DNA of 64,000 nt, from the NCBI GenBank assembly GCA_039821605.1, contig JBCBNV010000002.1:1-64000 (forward strand), given 5' to 3'. This DNA is from CALBPI01 sp039821605 (GTDB lineage Bacteria > Pseudomonadota > Gammaproteobacteria > Steroidobacterales > Woeseiaceae). Below are positions 7,901-16,113 of the stretch, piece by piece. The position numbers and the translations under genes are program-made. The notes beneath the pieces were generated by a model that saw only the letters and a program-made list of their open reading frames with translations, had not been told where the DNA came from and did no database searches. Position 1 is the stretch's first letter. Each line of letters opens with the position of its first letter.

Positions 7901-9437
7901 CGGTGCGTTTTACGATTGTTCGTTTATCGTGGCCAACTGCATCCAGAGCCGCATTGATGGCGCTTACAACGTCGCCAATTTTCGCAGTACGCTGGATGTT
8001 TGTCGTACCAACACGGCGCCCAATACGGCGTTTCGATCATTCGGCGACGTACAGGGCAAGCTGATCTCGGAAAACGCGGTCGACGATGCGGCATTCGCGA
8101 TTGGCATGCGCGCCGACGAAGTGCGTGAGAAGAATCTATATGCGCAGGGCGATGTGACGCCGTTCGGTCAGGCGTTGCCGTACTGCTACATCCGGGATGT
8201 CTGGAAGTACCTGAAAACCAAAGCCGACTTCGACAACCGTCTTGCGGCGGTTGAGCAATTCAACGCGAAAAACACTTGGCGCAAACGCGGCATTTACATG
8301 CTGCCGGTAAAGTACGGTTCCGGTTACAACCTCGTGCAGCTTGAGCAAGCCAGCGCACTGGTTTCGATCTATGCCACCGACGGCACGGTGTTGATCAACC
8401 AGAGTGGCGTCGACATGGGGCAGGGGCTCGTCACCAAAATTGAGCAGATTGCGTCCTATGTACTGAACGTGCCCATGGAACATATCCGCGTCAATTTGCC
8501 GAATACCGAGATCACCCCCAACCCGACCAGCACGGGCGGCTCGACCGGCACGCAGTACAACGGACTGGCAGTAAAAAAGACCTGCGAACGCGTGCGGGAC
8601 CGACTCGAGGCTTTCGCTGCCGACATTCGTGCTGAAAAAGGCGATGACTGGTGCCGCGATCACGGCATCAATTTTTGGGCTCACCCCGAAAAGGGCTGGG
8701 CGACCACCGTCACAGTCCATGGTCGCAGCTCGACGATCTGGCAAAACCTGATCAGCCTTGCCTACACACGCCGTGTATCACTGGTTGAAGCATTCAATGC
8801 CAAAGTCCCGGGTGGTGAGGCCGCGATCACCGAGCTCACCTACAAGACACTCGAGCAGGCGCAGAGCGAGGCACTCCCCGGAATCGAAGTTTCTGCAACA
8901 CTGGTGCCGGGCGCTTTTGATGCATTCTCCGGCTTCACCTACTCCGCGGCATGCTCTGAAATCGAATTGGACATCCTGACCGGCGAGATGAAGATCTTGC
9001 GCTCCGACGTCATCTACGACATGGGCTGGAGTATTAACCCGGCACTGGATATCGGCCAGGTTGAGGGCGCCTTTGTCCAGGGCGTTGGTTACGTCACCAC
9101 AGAAAAACTCGTGTTCGAGCCTGACGGCGATGAGCAGGGCCGCTTGAACACCGTGAACACGTGGCGCTACAAGCCGCCAGCAACCACCGACATCCCGCTT
9201 GAATTCAATGTCCATCTGTTCCCGAGAGACGAGTCGGACGTGCCTGAGAATCCCAACGATCTTCTGTCAGCGAAAGACGTCGGCGAGCCGCCGTTGGTAT
9301 TGGCGAGCAGTGTGTTCTTCGCCATCAAAGCGGCCGTGCGCGCATCACGTCTCGAACGTGGTCTTCCGGGTCTGTTTCAGATGGATGCACCGGCGACCGT
9401 TCAGGAAATACGTGCTGCACTGGAAGTGACACTCTAG
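4947..9437 (+). CDS. Single-chain xanthine dehydrogenase/aldehyde oxidase-family molybdoenzyme
   Basis: 1,496 residues with all modules in one chain, in the order of eukaryotic xanthine dehydrogenase. First comes a plant-type 2Fe-2S domain (Cys41, 46, 49, 71), then the second 2Fe-2S domain (QCGYCSTGFVM and ICRCTGYRA). An FAD-binding domain follows (about 270-450) with its C-terminal part to ~590. The molybdopterin large subunit ends the protein, with the hammerhead from ~640 and the cofactor-binding part after ~800 (GGGYGGKTEQA, AFRSFGDVQG, GEPPLVLASSVFFA). The Glu of GEPP matches the catalytic glutamate. The family oxidises purines or aldehydes using water. Bacterial versions are usually split into two or three subunits. 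The flavin site reads ANTALGVYR where I expect GNTE(I/V)G, so substrate and flavin chemistry may differ. No XdhC or cofactor gene lies nearby. Confidence 0.9.
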   Translation: MTVSFYLNGSAVSVDDPSPNLLLIDFLRSASIDLKGAKKGCGQGGCGACTVILSEWDAQRNEARHRSINSCLRPVCSLNGLSITTIEGTGGADRLPPTHSIQALTASRAGAMFGAPATPALTDAHQHAKSVRTAANEKAALRAEIGGVDVGTHPLIDPAVNPVAYRLAVNNGSQCGYCSTGFVMNMSAFLANNPKRTKKEIEQAFDGNICRCTGYRAILTAMKTFAIDWSPADEANRMPVKLDDQLNAQQVGDTVTLPFAEGAKSPPQPITVAGSQQTWMTPSSLPELVEIYRDFDHAEIYLLHANTALGVYREDFLEKKLLVDISRIEGLYGISQDDSALTVGAGATYTELFDHLQTIAPAAMTSLAAVLYMAHRTAGTVVRNAATIGGNTMLVLKHIGKGTGEPFPSDVLTVLAALDATIRFTDLSSGQKAQLSVSELVAACQSDPAFAHRILLMQYNIPVITTPRTLVQAQKVALRDVNSHSIVNTTSVLSIETDLTVTSANLTFGGIAPYPWRAVKTEAVLAGQPLSLEHFDTVCSALAEEVQDELNRWADRMQEVGYDGFTSSYRIQLASAFLYKAMVSTLVHVAPESVPASIRSAADETWGNWPVSKGSQHYKRNPSARRAPVAEPYVKLMALYQTSGQVRYTHELDVPPTTLEASFVQSKRALADYSFKHPETGQSPITSEALSEYLATKSPHFRELITHNNIPAHGLKNIGMGGDQPVFAEKRVSYVGQSIALVVGDQETAMDELADFVSAHCIDYAPVDWAPEWVHPVLTLPDAIARKSIFPDYPAAAAFVSHIWKIIRKNSQFDWSAQNRDPLDQQITVRAETVDEAHCKVIGSTQACGGQAHFYMETQACVAIPETADTIRLHPSSQSPMEMHTTAAAVLGIEQNHVKVQVHQVGGGYGGKTEQAKFVTAAAAVAAKATNKPIRLVMPRDNDTSLIGKRHPYYGQYQIAIDDGSVDASNRGLIRGLDLTLFGDGGAFYDCSFIVANCIQSRIDGAYNVANFRSTLDVCRTNTAPNTAFRSFGDVQGKLISENAVDDAAFAIGMRADEVREKNLYAQGDVTPFGQALPYCYIRDVWKYLKTKADFDNRLAAVEQFNAKNTWRKRGIYMLPVKYGSGYNLVQLEQASALVSIYATDGTVLINQSGVDMGQGLVTKIEQIASYVLNVPMEHIRVNLPNTEITPNPTSTGGSTGTQYNGLAVKKTCERVRDRLEAFAADIRAEKGDDWCRDHGINFWAHPEKGWATTVTVHGRSSTIWQNLISLAYTRRVSLVEAFNAKVPGGEAAITELTYKTLEQAQSEALPGIEVSATLVPGAFDAFSGFTYSAACSEIELDILTGEMKILRSDVIYDMGWSINPALDIGQVEGAFVQGVGYVTTEKLVFEPDGDEQGRLNTVNTWRYKPPATTDIPLEFNVHLFPRDESDVPENPNDLLSAKDVGEPPLVLASSVFFAIKAAVRASRLERGLPGLFQMDAPATVQEIRAALEVTL

Positions 9438-9546
9438 CGCCTGCTGATGCGATTCGGCTATTGACGCAAACCAATACAGAGCACAACGTCAATCAGCAGC
9501 CGGCGCGTTGTTGACCGGTTAGACGGTGTTGTTAATGCGGCGCCTG

Positions 9547-9581
9547 CGGAAAAGCTGCCGGGCCCGATGAGGGCCCGGCAG
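9547..9581 (-). terminator. Terminator of the 709-residue exported protein gene
   Basis: CTGCCGGGCCC-GATGA-GGGCCCGGCAG is a perfect 11-bp GC stem with a 5-base loop. Read on the minus strand it is followed by CTTTTCC. It lies about 15 bases after the stop of the minus-strand gene ending at 9,596, so it most likely ends that transcript. It may also stop readthrough from the + strand enzyme gene. Confidence 0.75.
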
Positions 9582-9595
9582 ACAAAACGCCAGTT

Positions 9596-11725
9596 TCAGG
9601 GACAGGTCTGTGGGCGGAGTCCTGTGTAAGGCGAATCCGGGAAGAGCCAGCGTGCTTTCGCCGCGATCCACATGATGCACCCAAGGTCGTTGTATTTGCT
9701 AACACTGCGGATGCGATTGAACAACGGGCTGTCGTCATGGTTGGTTTCGAGTCTGCGGGCATCAATGCCGTACAACAGCGTATAGTTTGGCGAATACTTC
9801 TCGTAAGAGTCGATCAGCTGCTGTTCTCGGCCGCGGATGACCTGTCTTGTCACGAGGGTGCCAATAAGGTTGACGGTCGCATTGATCTCGCCCTTATGAT
9901 CGGAGTCGCGCCAGGGGCCATGCCGCTGGAATCGCGCGCTGCGATCATGTCGCTCACTCCGCTTCTGGATCGCGTCGTAGCAGTCGCCCTTCGCGGCCGC
10001 AATGCTAGTGATGCCGTAGTAGACATGGTCGTAGTTCGAGGAGTGCTTCTCATACGCGCATTGCCAGCGACCCGGTGCCGCTGCGGCGGCGGTGGCCACA
10101 GTAAGGACGGCCATGTCTCCGCCGATCCTCGAGTCAGGATCCCGCATCACATCCTCATCCATCTCGCCGGGCGTCCAGACACCGCCGATGACCTCACCCG
10201 ACGAGGAGTAGACCTCGGACTCACCGATAATCTCGTCCTCCATCGCGGCAATACAGGCTTCAGGATCTTCCTGCGCCTGGCGGCACTCGCGCTTGATTTT
10301 CCAGCGTTGCCTCAAGACCTTGACGGCTCTGGCGACAATGTCCCAACCGCCAGAGACTGACTCCTCAATTTTCGGAACGATAATCTCGCCAGGGTTCGGG
10401 AACGGCCAACCGATACCCCTGCGCCTGGCATCCTCAACGTCCGAGCTTCTTCCAAGTATCTCTTCGATAGACTGTTGGCCCGGCAGTGCACTGAGAGCAA
10501 TGTCGAGTTCCTGCTCCGCTTGCCACGTGTCGTAGGCAGCGCGGTTGAAGTTGGCATCATCGAACGCGCCTTCCCGGGTCACGCGGGTCCAGCGGTCGTA
10601 CCAGCGGATGATGTTGTAGCCATCCCACGTGTAGTACCAGACGTAGCCGCAATACCAGACGCAGTAGTAGACCTCCTGCACGGGGTTATCGACGACACCG
10701 AAGTAGCTGCGTGCAACATCGCGTTCGGCTGCGGTGCCCATGAGTGTCGACACTTGCGAGTCATTGACGGCGTTCACGCCCTGGGCATCCATCGCCTGTG
10801 CCTTCTGGCTCGTTCTTCCGGTGGCGCCTGGCGCCGCCAAGACTGGTGAAATACTGTCGATGCTGCCGGCGACACTGCTCGTCGGGCCGGCTGTCGATGC
10901 GATGCCGACAACCCAGAGCGGCACGAAGCCAAGATCGATCTGCTCCTGATAGACGTAGCAGTAGGGGAACCAACCGGTGTTAAAGCAGAAGACGAACTCG
11001 ACAACGACGACGACCTCGAAACCTTCCTGGTCAGGTTCCTTTGCGTTGGCAAAATATGCAGGGTCGATTGAGGCTGCGCGCAAGTCGGCGAAGTACTTGT
11101 CGACGTCTTCGTCCCAGGCGATAACACCCTTGCCGTAGCGTTGGTACTGAACACCGCTGGACAGGAACGAGTGATCGTAGACCAGTCCCGTCGCCGGATT
11201 GTCGGCACTGACGGTCGGGTCCACGTACCCGTCTTCGTCGATGTCGATGCCGGATGACACCACGTCAACCAGCGGCATCGCCCGCGCGGCGGCGTAGGTC
11301 GTGTAGTTGTAGGGCTGGTGACTCAGGCGACCGCTTGCCTGTCCCAGGCCCACCGATTCCCAGATCACGCCGTTGTTACTGTTGCCGGTCAGGCGCTTGA
11401 TGTAGACGTCGGTGTAGCCATCGCCATTCAGATCGCCGACCCTGGATTGGTAGTCATAGTTGAGTTGCGTGTACTCGTCATCGAGAACAATCGGCGGCGG
11501 TGGTGGTGGTGGCGGCGGTAGCGGCGGATCACCCGGGTCACAGACAATCGCTATCGGTGACCCGTCTTGCGCGGTTTCCTGTTTCGGGTCGCTATTAGTC
11601 TCAAAACCCGGCGCCGGTGTGCTGTATGGATCTGGACAGATCTGCGCCTGTGCCACCCCGGAAAAGCTCAACAGCGCGAAAAATACCAGGCCAGGCCTGG
11701 TCCATCCCTCTCGTCTTCTGAACAT
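9596..11725 (-). CDS. Large exported protein with polyproline linker and putative C-terminal GIY-YIG-like nuclease domain
   Basis: 709 residues. A signal peptide (ends about GVAQAQ) is followed by a short Cys-containing segment, a polyproline run (about residues 69-79) and VGDLNGDGYTDVYIK, a calcium-binding FG-GAP/dockerin-type loop. A second acidic loop reads DIDEDGYVD. The middle is rich in Tyr and Trp (VYYCVWYCGYVWYYTWDG). The last ~155 residues contain VYYGIT (568-573), an Arg/His-rich stretch, TRQVIRGREQQLI and LFNRIRSVS. That order (YYG.T, R, H, RGxEQ, NxI) is what I associate with C-terminal nuclease domains of polymorphic toxins related to GIY-YIG. The assignment is tentative. No obvious immunity gene is adjacent: 160 empty bases downstream and 545 upstream. 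A strong terminator follows. Confidence 0.6.
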   Translation of the reverse strand: MFRRREGWTRPGLVFFALLSFSGVAQAQICPDPYSTPAPGFETNSDPKQETAQDGSPIAIVCDPGDPPLPPPPPPPPPIVLDDEYTQLNYDYQSRVGDLNGDGYTDVYIKRLTGNSNNGVIWESVGLGQASGRLSHQPYNYTTYAAARAMPLVDVVSSGIDIDEDGYVDPTVSADNPATGLVYDHSFLSSGVQYQRYGKGVIAWDEDVDKYFADLRAASIDPAYFANAKEPDQEGFEVVVVVEFVFCFNTGWFPYCYVYQEQIDLGFVPLWVVGIASTAGPTSSVAGSIDSISPVLAAPGATGRTSQKAQAMDAQGVNAVNDSQVSTLMGTAAERDVARSYFGVVDNPVQEVYYCVWYCGYVWYYTWDGYNIIRWYDRWTRVTREGAFDDANFNRAAYDTWQAEQELDIALSALPGQQSIEEILGRSSDVEDARRRGIGWPFPNPGEIIVPKIEESVSGGWDIVARAVKVLRQRWKIKRECRQAQEDPEACIAAMEDEIIGESEVYSSSGEVIGGVWTPGEMDEDVMRDPDSRIGGDMAVLTVATAAAAAPGRWQCAYEKHSSNYDHVYYGITSIAAAKGDCYDAIQKRSERHDRSARFQRHGPWRDSDHKGEINATVNLIGTLVTRQVIRGREQQLIDSYEKYSPNYTLLYGIDARRLETNHDDSPLFNRIRSVSKYNDLGCIMWIAAKARWLFPDSPYTGLRPQTCP

Positions 11726-12270
11726 GTTGAATCCCCAACTTTGTATTGGTCCAAAGAGTCTCGTTACTCATCCATCCCTGGACTGCGCTTATTCCGGCGG
11801 CGACTCGCGACTATCCTTGCGTTGTGCCACTGCCGGCTTGTTGTGCTGTTGATTCCAGACTGATCTTTTTGTTGTTGTTACGTGTCCCGAAAAATCCTCA
11901 TGGTTTGTGTTGGCCTCGCAGACACACGGAGACCCGCATCCGGCGCATCCGCGTACGCTGGATCTGGTTTGCCAAAGCGGGGTGATGGTCTGTGAGAAGC
12001 GTTGCTTATCGCGTTCGCGAGAACGCAGGAACGTCTTGGCCTGATCATCGGCATTGCGCCGTGCTGAATGCGCATCAAGGCTCCCTTTGCCCTTGGGTCG
12101 AGTATACGAACGAGCTTTTGTGATGTCTATCCCATATATGACCGCGCTGGCTTCAATCAGGAACACGACATGGGTGCGGCGCGAGCCCGCCGCGCTGTGC
12201 TGAGATGGGCATGTTCGCCGTCTCGATCGCGGGGCAGACGATCATTGTGAAACCGATGATGGGAGCAGTT
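11726..12270. other. Long intergenic stretch without a convincing gene
   Basis: 545 bases upstream of the large exported protein. Several open frames exist, but none has a ribosome binding site, family likeness or sensible composition. It probably carries the promoter of the exported-protein gene and leftovers of deleted DNA next to the shortened LysE gene. I could not pick out a confident -35/-10 pair. Confidence 0.4.
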
Positions 12271-12606
12271 CTACTGCGGGCGATGCAGGGCCAGCCGGAT
12301 GCCGAACACCAGGAACACGGCGCCGGTCACGCCTTTGAGCCCTATCCAGCACAGGTAAGCCGCGCCCAGCAGTTTCACGACCAGGAATGCTTGCGATGAG
12401 GCGACGAGGATGGCCGAGATGCCCAGTATCGACAGCGCGCCGTGGACAAAGAAGGCAACGATAAACCCGGCCACATTCGCGTAGCCGGCTGCGCTGCCGG
12501 AACTGGGGACCGTCTTCGCGATCAGCACGCCGTTAGGCCCCGGCGACATGACCAACAACGAGGCGATCGCGGCGAAACTCAAGGCGTTCATCAGGTCCAT
12601 AGCCAT
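12271..12606 (-). pseudogene. LysE/RhtB-family exporter with a large internal deletion
   Basis: 111 residues against the usual ~205. Residues 1-93 are a normal LysE start: MSPGPNGVLIAKT in the first helix region, then a second helix and LLGAAYLCWIGLKGVTG. It then jumps straight to AVFLVFGIRLALHRPQ, which is the typical last helix of the family. About 90 central residues are missing without breaking the frame. Start ATG 12,606 has GAAGG just upstream. LysE-type proteins export amino acids through six helices; this version would have three or four, so I expect it to be inactive, though it could still be translated. Confidence 0.7.
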
Positions 12607-12621
12607 ACTACCTTCGAAGGA

Positions 12622-13302
12622 TCACGCCTCGGGTTCGGTGCCGTCACCGTCATCGACGTATTGAGTCAGGAGTTCGGTCATGTCGCTCGATGCCGCGTCC
12701 CGCGAGCACTCGAGCGCAGACACACCGAGCTTGTTCGTCGTGTCTGCGCTTGCGCCGGCCTGGATTAACACTTTGGCAGCGCCGAGCGGGTCTCTCTTCT
12801 TTGCCGGACCGTGCGGCCCAAACGCTGCGACCGCCCAATAGAGCGGCGTCGCGCCAAACTCGGTGCACTTGGCTTCCAGCTCGGCGCCACGATCGACCAA
12901 TAGCTGGGCAGTAGCAGGGAGCCCGACGGATGCCGCCCAATGCAAAGCGCGCGCGCCGAAAATCGACGTGGCTTCCAGGTTGGCTCCAGCGTCAACGAAC
13001 AGCCGCGCCACGGTCTCGACGCCGAGCGAGGTGGCGGCTATCAGCGGACTCTCTTTGCCTTCTGTCCCCTCGATCAGGGCACCATGCTCGAGCAGTAACG
13101 CGGCAACCTCGTAGGCACGCGCTTCGTCCAGCCACCCGTTGAACACGCAGTCACACGCATAGTGCAGTGGGTCGGACTCGTTGTCCTGGTTGAGCGCCCA
13201 TTTGACCGGTCGATTGGCCAGCGATGGGTTCGCTGCCAGCGCATCGCTCAGCCGGTTGCGGTCACCGGATTCGATCAGCTGTCGGAATTGTGCGTCGTCC
13301 AT
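12622..13302 (-). CDS. Ankyrin-repeat protein
   Basis: 226 residues, soluble. It begins MDDAQFRQLIESGDRNRLSD. Consecutive ankyrin repeats follow, recognisable by DPLHYACD, AALLLEHGALIEG, SPLIAATSLGVETVARLFVD, GARALHWAASVGLPATAQLL, TPLYWAVAAFG and AAKVLIQAGASADT. About five repeats form a protein-binding scaffold; the partner is unknown. Start ATG 13,302 was chosen because the upstream extension does not look like protein. The C-terminal tail is acidic (DDGDGTEPEA). It lies 15 bases upstream of the shortened LysE gene on the same strand. Confidence 0.8.
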   Translation of the reverse strand: MDDAQFRQLIESGDRNRLSDALAANPSLANRPVKWALNQDNESDPLHYACDCVFNGWLDEARAYEVAALLLEHGALIEGTEGKESPLIAATSLGVETVARLFVDAGANLEATSIFGARALHWAASVGLPATAQLLVDRGAELEAKCTEFGATPLYWAVAAFGPHGPAKKRDPLGAAKVLIQAGASADTTNKLGVSALECSRDAASSDMTELLTQYVDDGDGTEPEA

Positions 13303-13310
13303 ACCTGTTT

Positions 13311-13565
13311 CTATCTGGATTGTGGGCCAGCGTGAGCAACGGGTGAGACGACATCCAGCAGCGCTGCCATCGTGATGTCCGGATCGCTGAAATCGCCAGA
13401 CAGCTCGCAACGTCCGGCGAGAGCAAAGGCTACTTCGATCGCGGCGGCGCCTGTGGGCCGATCAGCTGCAAAGAAGACGACACGCTTCGGTTCCTCGTGG
13501 ATCAGTACTAGTGAGTTAGAGCGAGCGGCCCATTCGAGGTCGCGAGTGAGCCGCTCGCTTATTCT
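13311..13565 (-). pseudogene. Start-less coding remnant upstream of the ankyrin gene
   Basis: After a TGA (13,566-13,568) the minus strand stays open for 84 residues. They read like a real protein: SERLTRDLEWAARSNSLVLI, HEEPKRVVFFAADRPTGAAA, then CELSGDFSDPDITMAALLDV and a TAG stop 8 bases before the ankyrin ATG. The only ATG in frame is near the end and there is no GTG or TTG, so it cannot start normally. I read it as the tail of a gene whose beginning has been lost. A non-standard start (ATA or CTG) is the alternative. Family not recognised. Confidence 0.5.
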
Positions 13566-13573
13566 TCACCAAC

Positions 13574-15142
13574 TCAACAGTAGACCTGCCCGCACATCGG
13601 CTCACCCGGGGGGCCACCACCACCGCCGGGTGGCGGTGGCGGAGGTGGCGGCGGTGGCGGCGGAGGTGGTGGCGGTGGCGCCTCACCGGCTATCGGGCAC
13701 TGCGGCCAAACGAAAGCGGCTTGACCACCTGGATAATCCTGCCAGGCATAGAGCTCGACCTCGGCGTAGCGCGGATAGCTGTTGAGACCGATACGGCTCT
13801 TTGCGGTGACCGCGAACAGCAGCCCCGTGGTCCAGTGCGTGCGATCAAGCCCCTGGTAGTAGACGTTGCCAAGACTGTTGTAGAGCGTGTAACGCGTCGC
13901 GTTCTCTACCGCGGCCACCGTGTACTCCGGCGCGCAGGGCCCCGTCGCCTCCGCGCGCCCAATAAACGTCGGTGGCGCATCGTGGTACACATCGAGGATG
14001 ACGCGCTGCGCCGTACGCTGGATTCGCAGGCGCACGTTGACGCCGCCAAAGATGCGGCTCCAGTCGGTGCTGACGAAGTCTTCGAGCGCCTGAATCGCCT
14101 CGGCCTCGATCGTGCCCACCGCGGCGACGGCGTTGGCGTAGTACGCATTAAGCTCATTGATCAGGTAGGCGCGCAAGCCGGGCAGATTGACCGTGAGGTA
14201 GTTCGACAGGTCAAAGCTCGGACTTGTGAGATCCGCCAATGACATCGTGTCGAGCTGCGGCAAGCGTGCCGCGATGTACTCGACCAAACCCTGCAGGCGC
14301 TCGTTCAGTGCATCGATCTGAGCTTGCGTCTGCAGATTCAGGCGGTCGATCAAGTCATCGGTGATCTCGTTGGCGATAAACGCAGCCGCGGCGTAGCGTG
14401 CGCCGCTCAGGAAGTCCAGCGCGTCGTCAACGGCGCGTTGAATCTCGCGATTGCCGGTGACCAGCAGGCCCTGCAGTGCCTCTTCGAGCGAGAACAGATT
14501 CTGATAGCGGGCCGGTTGGTCTGCGGCCGCATCGTCGATGGCGTCGGCAACTTCCTCAACGAAATCAAAACCGAAAATCGGCGCCAGGAACACCACGATC
14601 GGCCCGATGATGGGTGCCGAGCACTGGACGTTGGCGACCTCGACGCTGCTGCGATTGAAGCGAACCTCGTCGATTCCGCCGCTGAAGTAGTTGTAGTCGA
14701 CATCGATGCTGGCGTCGTTGAGCGTAATCGTCGCGGACACCGTACTGCCGCAAAGCAACTGGATGTACCACTCAAAATCCGACGTTCGGACTCGTGCAGA
14801 GAGGCGAATCCGGTCGATGCCGCCGACCGTCAGAACGACGCTCGTGTCCTCACCCGCAAGCCTTACGAACGGGTTCTCGAATTCGATGATCGGTGTTTGA
14901 AGCAGCGTCAGGTCTGGCTCTGCCGCAGCGGCCGCCACCACACCATCAATGAGCTCGGTGTGAAGCGCGTCTATTTCGTCAAAGATGTAATCGTTCGGAA
15001 CCGTAATCGAAGTGGAATCGAACACGGGGTTGGTGAGCCCCGTCGGTTGTCGAAACTCGAACGTCGTCGCAGCCAGCAGCGGTTTGCAGAGCAGCAGAGT
15101 CAATCCTGTCACCACCGCCAGCACCCAGGTATTCCTGTACAT
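13574..15142 (-). CDS. Exported hypothetical protein with C-terminal polyproline-glycine tail
   Basis: 522 residues. Start ATG 15,142 has GGGAGGA 7 bases upstream. Signal peptide MYRNTWVLAVVTGLTLLLCK, cut near LLAA. The mature part has beta-rich segments (VVLTVGGIDRIRLSARVRT, ATITLNDASIDVDYNYF), then a long helical middle rich in Ala/Asp/Leu (about 200-370). A second beta part holds TRYTLYNSLGNVYYQGLDRT. It ends with about 17 prolines, a glycine run and GEPMCGQVYC. The Pro/Gly tail is coded by a GGC/GGT-type microsatellite (about 13,610-13,682) and may vary in length. Not recognised. Like the 709-residue protein nearby it is exported and carries polyproline. Confidence 0.65.
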   Translation of the reverse strand: MYRNTWVLAVVTGLTLLLCKPLLAATTFEFRQPTGLTNPVFDSTSITVPNDYIFDEIDALHTELIDGVVAAAAAEPDLTLLQTPIIEFENPFVRLAGEDTSVVLTVGGIDRIRLSARVRTSDFEWYIQLLCGSTVSATITLNDASIDVDYNYFSGGIDEVRFNRSSVEVANVQCSAPIIGPIVVFLAPIFGFDFVEEVADAIDDAAADQPARYQNLFSLEEALQGLLVTGNREIQRAVDDALDFLSGARYAAAAFIANEITDDLIDRLNLQTQAQIDALNERLQGLVEYIAARLPQLDTMSLADLTSPSFDLSNYLTVNLPGLRAYLINELNAYYANAVAAVGTIEAEAIQALEDFVSTDWSRIFGGVNVRLRIQRTAQRVILDVYHDAPPTFIGRAEATGPCAPEYTVAAVENATRYTLYNSLGNVYYQGLDRTHWTTGLLFAVTAKSRIGLNSYPRYAEVELYAWQDYPGGQAAFVWPQCPIAGEAPPPPPPPPPPPPPPPPPGGGGGPPGEPMCGQVYC

Positions 15143-15360
15143 GGGCTGTCCTCCCTTTCTCTCCCAAAAAGATCGGCAGCTGGAGTCGCGTGCGCCGTTA
15201 CCCCAAGACTCCAACGAGTATTCCCCGAATTTAGTCTCAAATGACCGTATTTGCCAGAAAATATGATCTTGGCGTACTCGGGCTCCGGAGCCAGGCCGAG
15301 TCGCAGATCAATGGAATGCCGCCCGGCCGCGGACAACTTGGGGCAATAGTCGTCGCCAGA

Positions 15361-16113
15361 CTATCGATACAAACGCTCGAGCAGTGCGCCTCTGAATGAC
15401 TTGCCGACCGGCAGCGACGCACCCGTCGCGAGCAAGGCTTCACTGCGGTCGCCGTCCGTGGCCTTCACCTCACGAATCAGATCGACTCGAACCGCATAGC
15501 TCCGGTGCACCTGTACGAAGTCGCTCGCCGGCAGTCGCGTGAGCACATGCTTGAGCGAGGCCCGCAGGAGGTGGCGTCCTTCGCTGTGGTGGATGTCCAC
15601 GTAGTTGCCGTTCGCGGCGATCCAATGAATGTGATCGACATCGATGACGCGCACGGATGCGCTCGATTTGATGATCAGCCGATCGAGGGGCGTTTCCCGC
15701 GCCCAGGCTGTCTGCGTCGCGCGCGCGTTGTCGTAAGCCGACTGGTTGTCGAGCACATGCTCGAGCTTGGCGACGCACTGCGCCAGTCTGTCGTCATTGA
15801 ATGGCTTGAGCAGGTAGTCGACGGCGTAGAGCTCGAAGGCCTCGACAGCGTATTCCGAGTGGGCCGTGACGAAGACGATCAATGGCGCGCAGCTCAGCTC
15901 GAGTAGCGACTTGGCCAAGGTCACCCCGTCGTCGCCGGGCATCTGAATATCGAGAAAGACGACGTCAGGACGGTGCCTCACCACGTCATCGACCAGGTCG
16001 GCGCCCGAGGTGAACTCCCTCAGGTGTGCCCACCGGGCGTGAGGCCGCAGAGCTTCCATGAGGTTGCCGCGCGCCATCGACTCGTCGTCGACGATAAAGG
16101 CGCTAAACGACAT
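15361..16113 (-). CDS. LytTR-family response regulator
   Basis: 250 residues. N-terminal receiver domain with the acidic pair IVDDES, phospho-acceptor Asp55 (VVFLDIQMPG) and Lys in YLLKPFN. The C-terminal LytTR DNA-binding domain (about 145-250) includes IHWIAANGNYVDIHHSEGR, FVQVHRSYAVRVDLI and LPVGKSF. It is the partner of the sensor kinase immediately upstream, whose stop overlaps this ATG by 11 bases. An earlier ATG (16,128) is possible. I prefer 16,113 because it gives the standard FSAFIVDDE start. Target genes unknown. Confidence 0.9.
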   Translation of the reverse strand: MSFSAFIVDDESMARGNLMEALRPHARWAHLREFTSGADLVDDVVRHRPDVVFLDIQMPGDDGVTLAKSLLELSCAPLIVFVTAHSEYAVEAFELYAVDYLLKPFNDDRLAQCVAKLEHVLDNQSAYDNARATQTAWARETPLDRLIIKSSASVRVIDVDHIHWIAANGNYVDIHHSEGRHLLRASLKHVLTRLPASDFVQVHRSYAVRVDLIREVKATDGDRSEALLATGASLPVGKSFRGALLERLYR

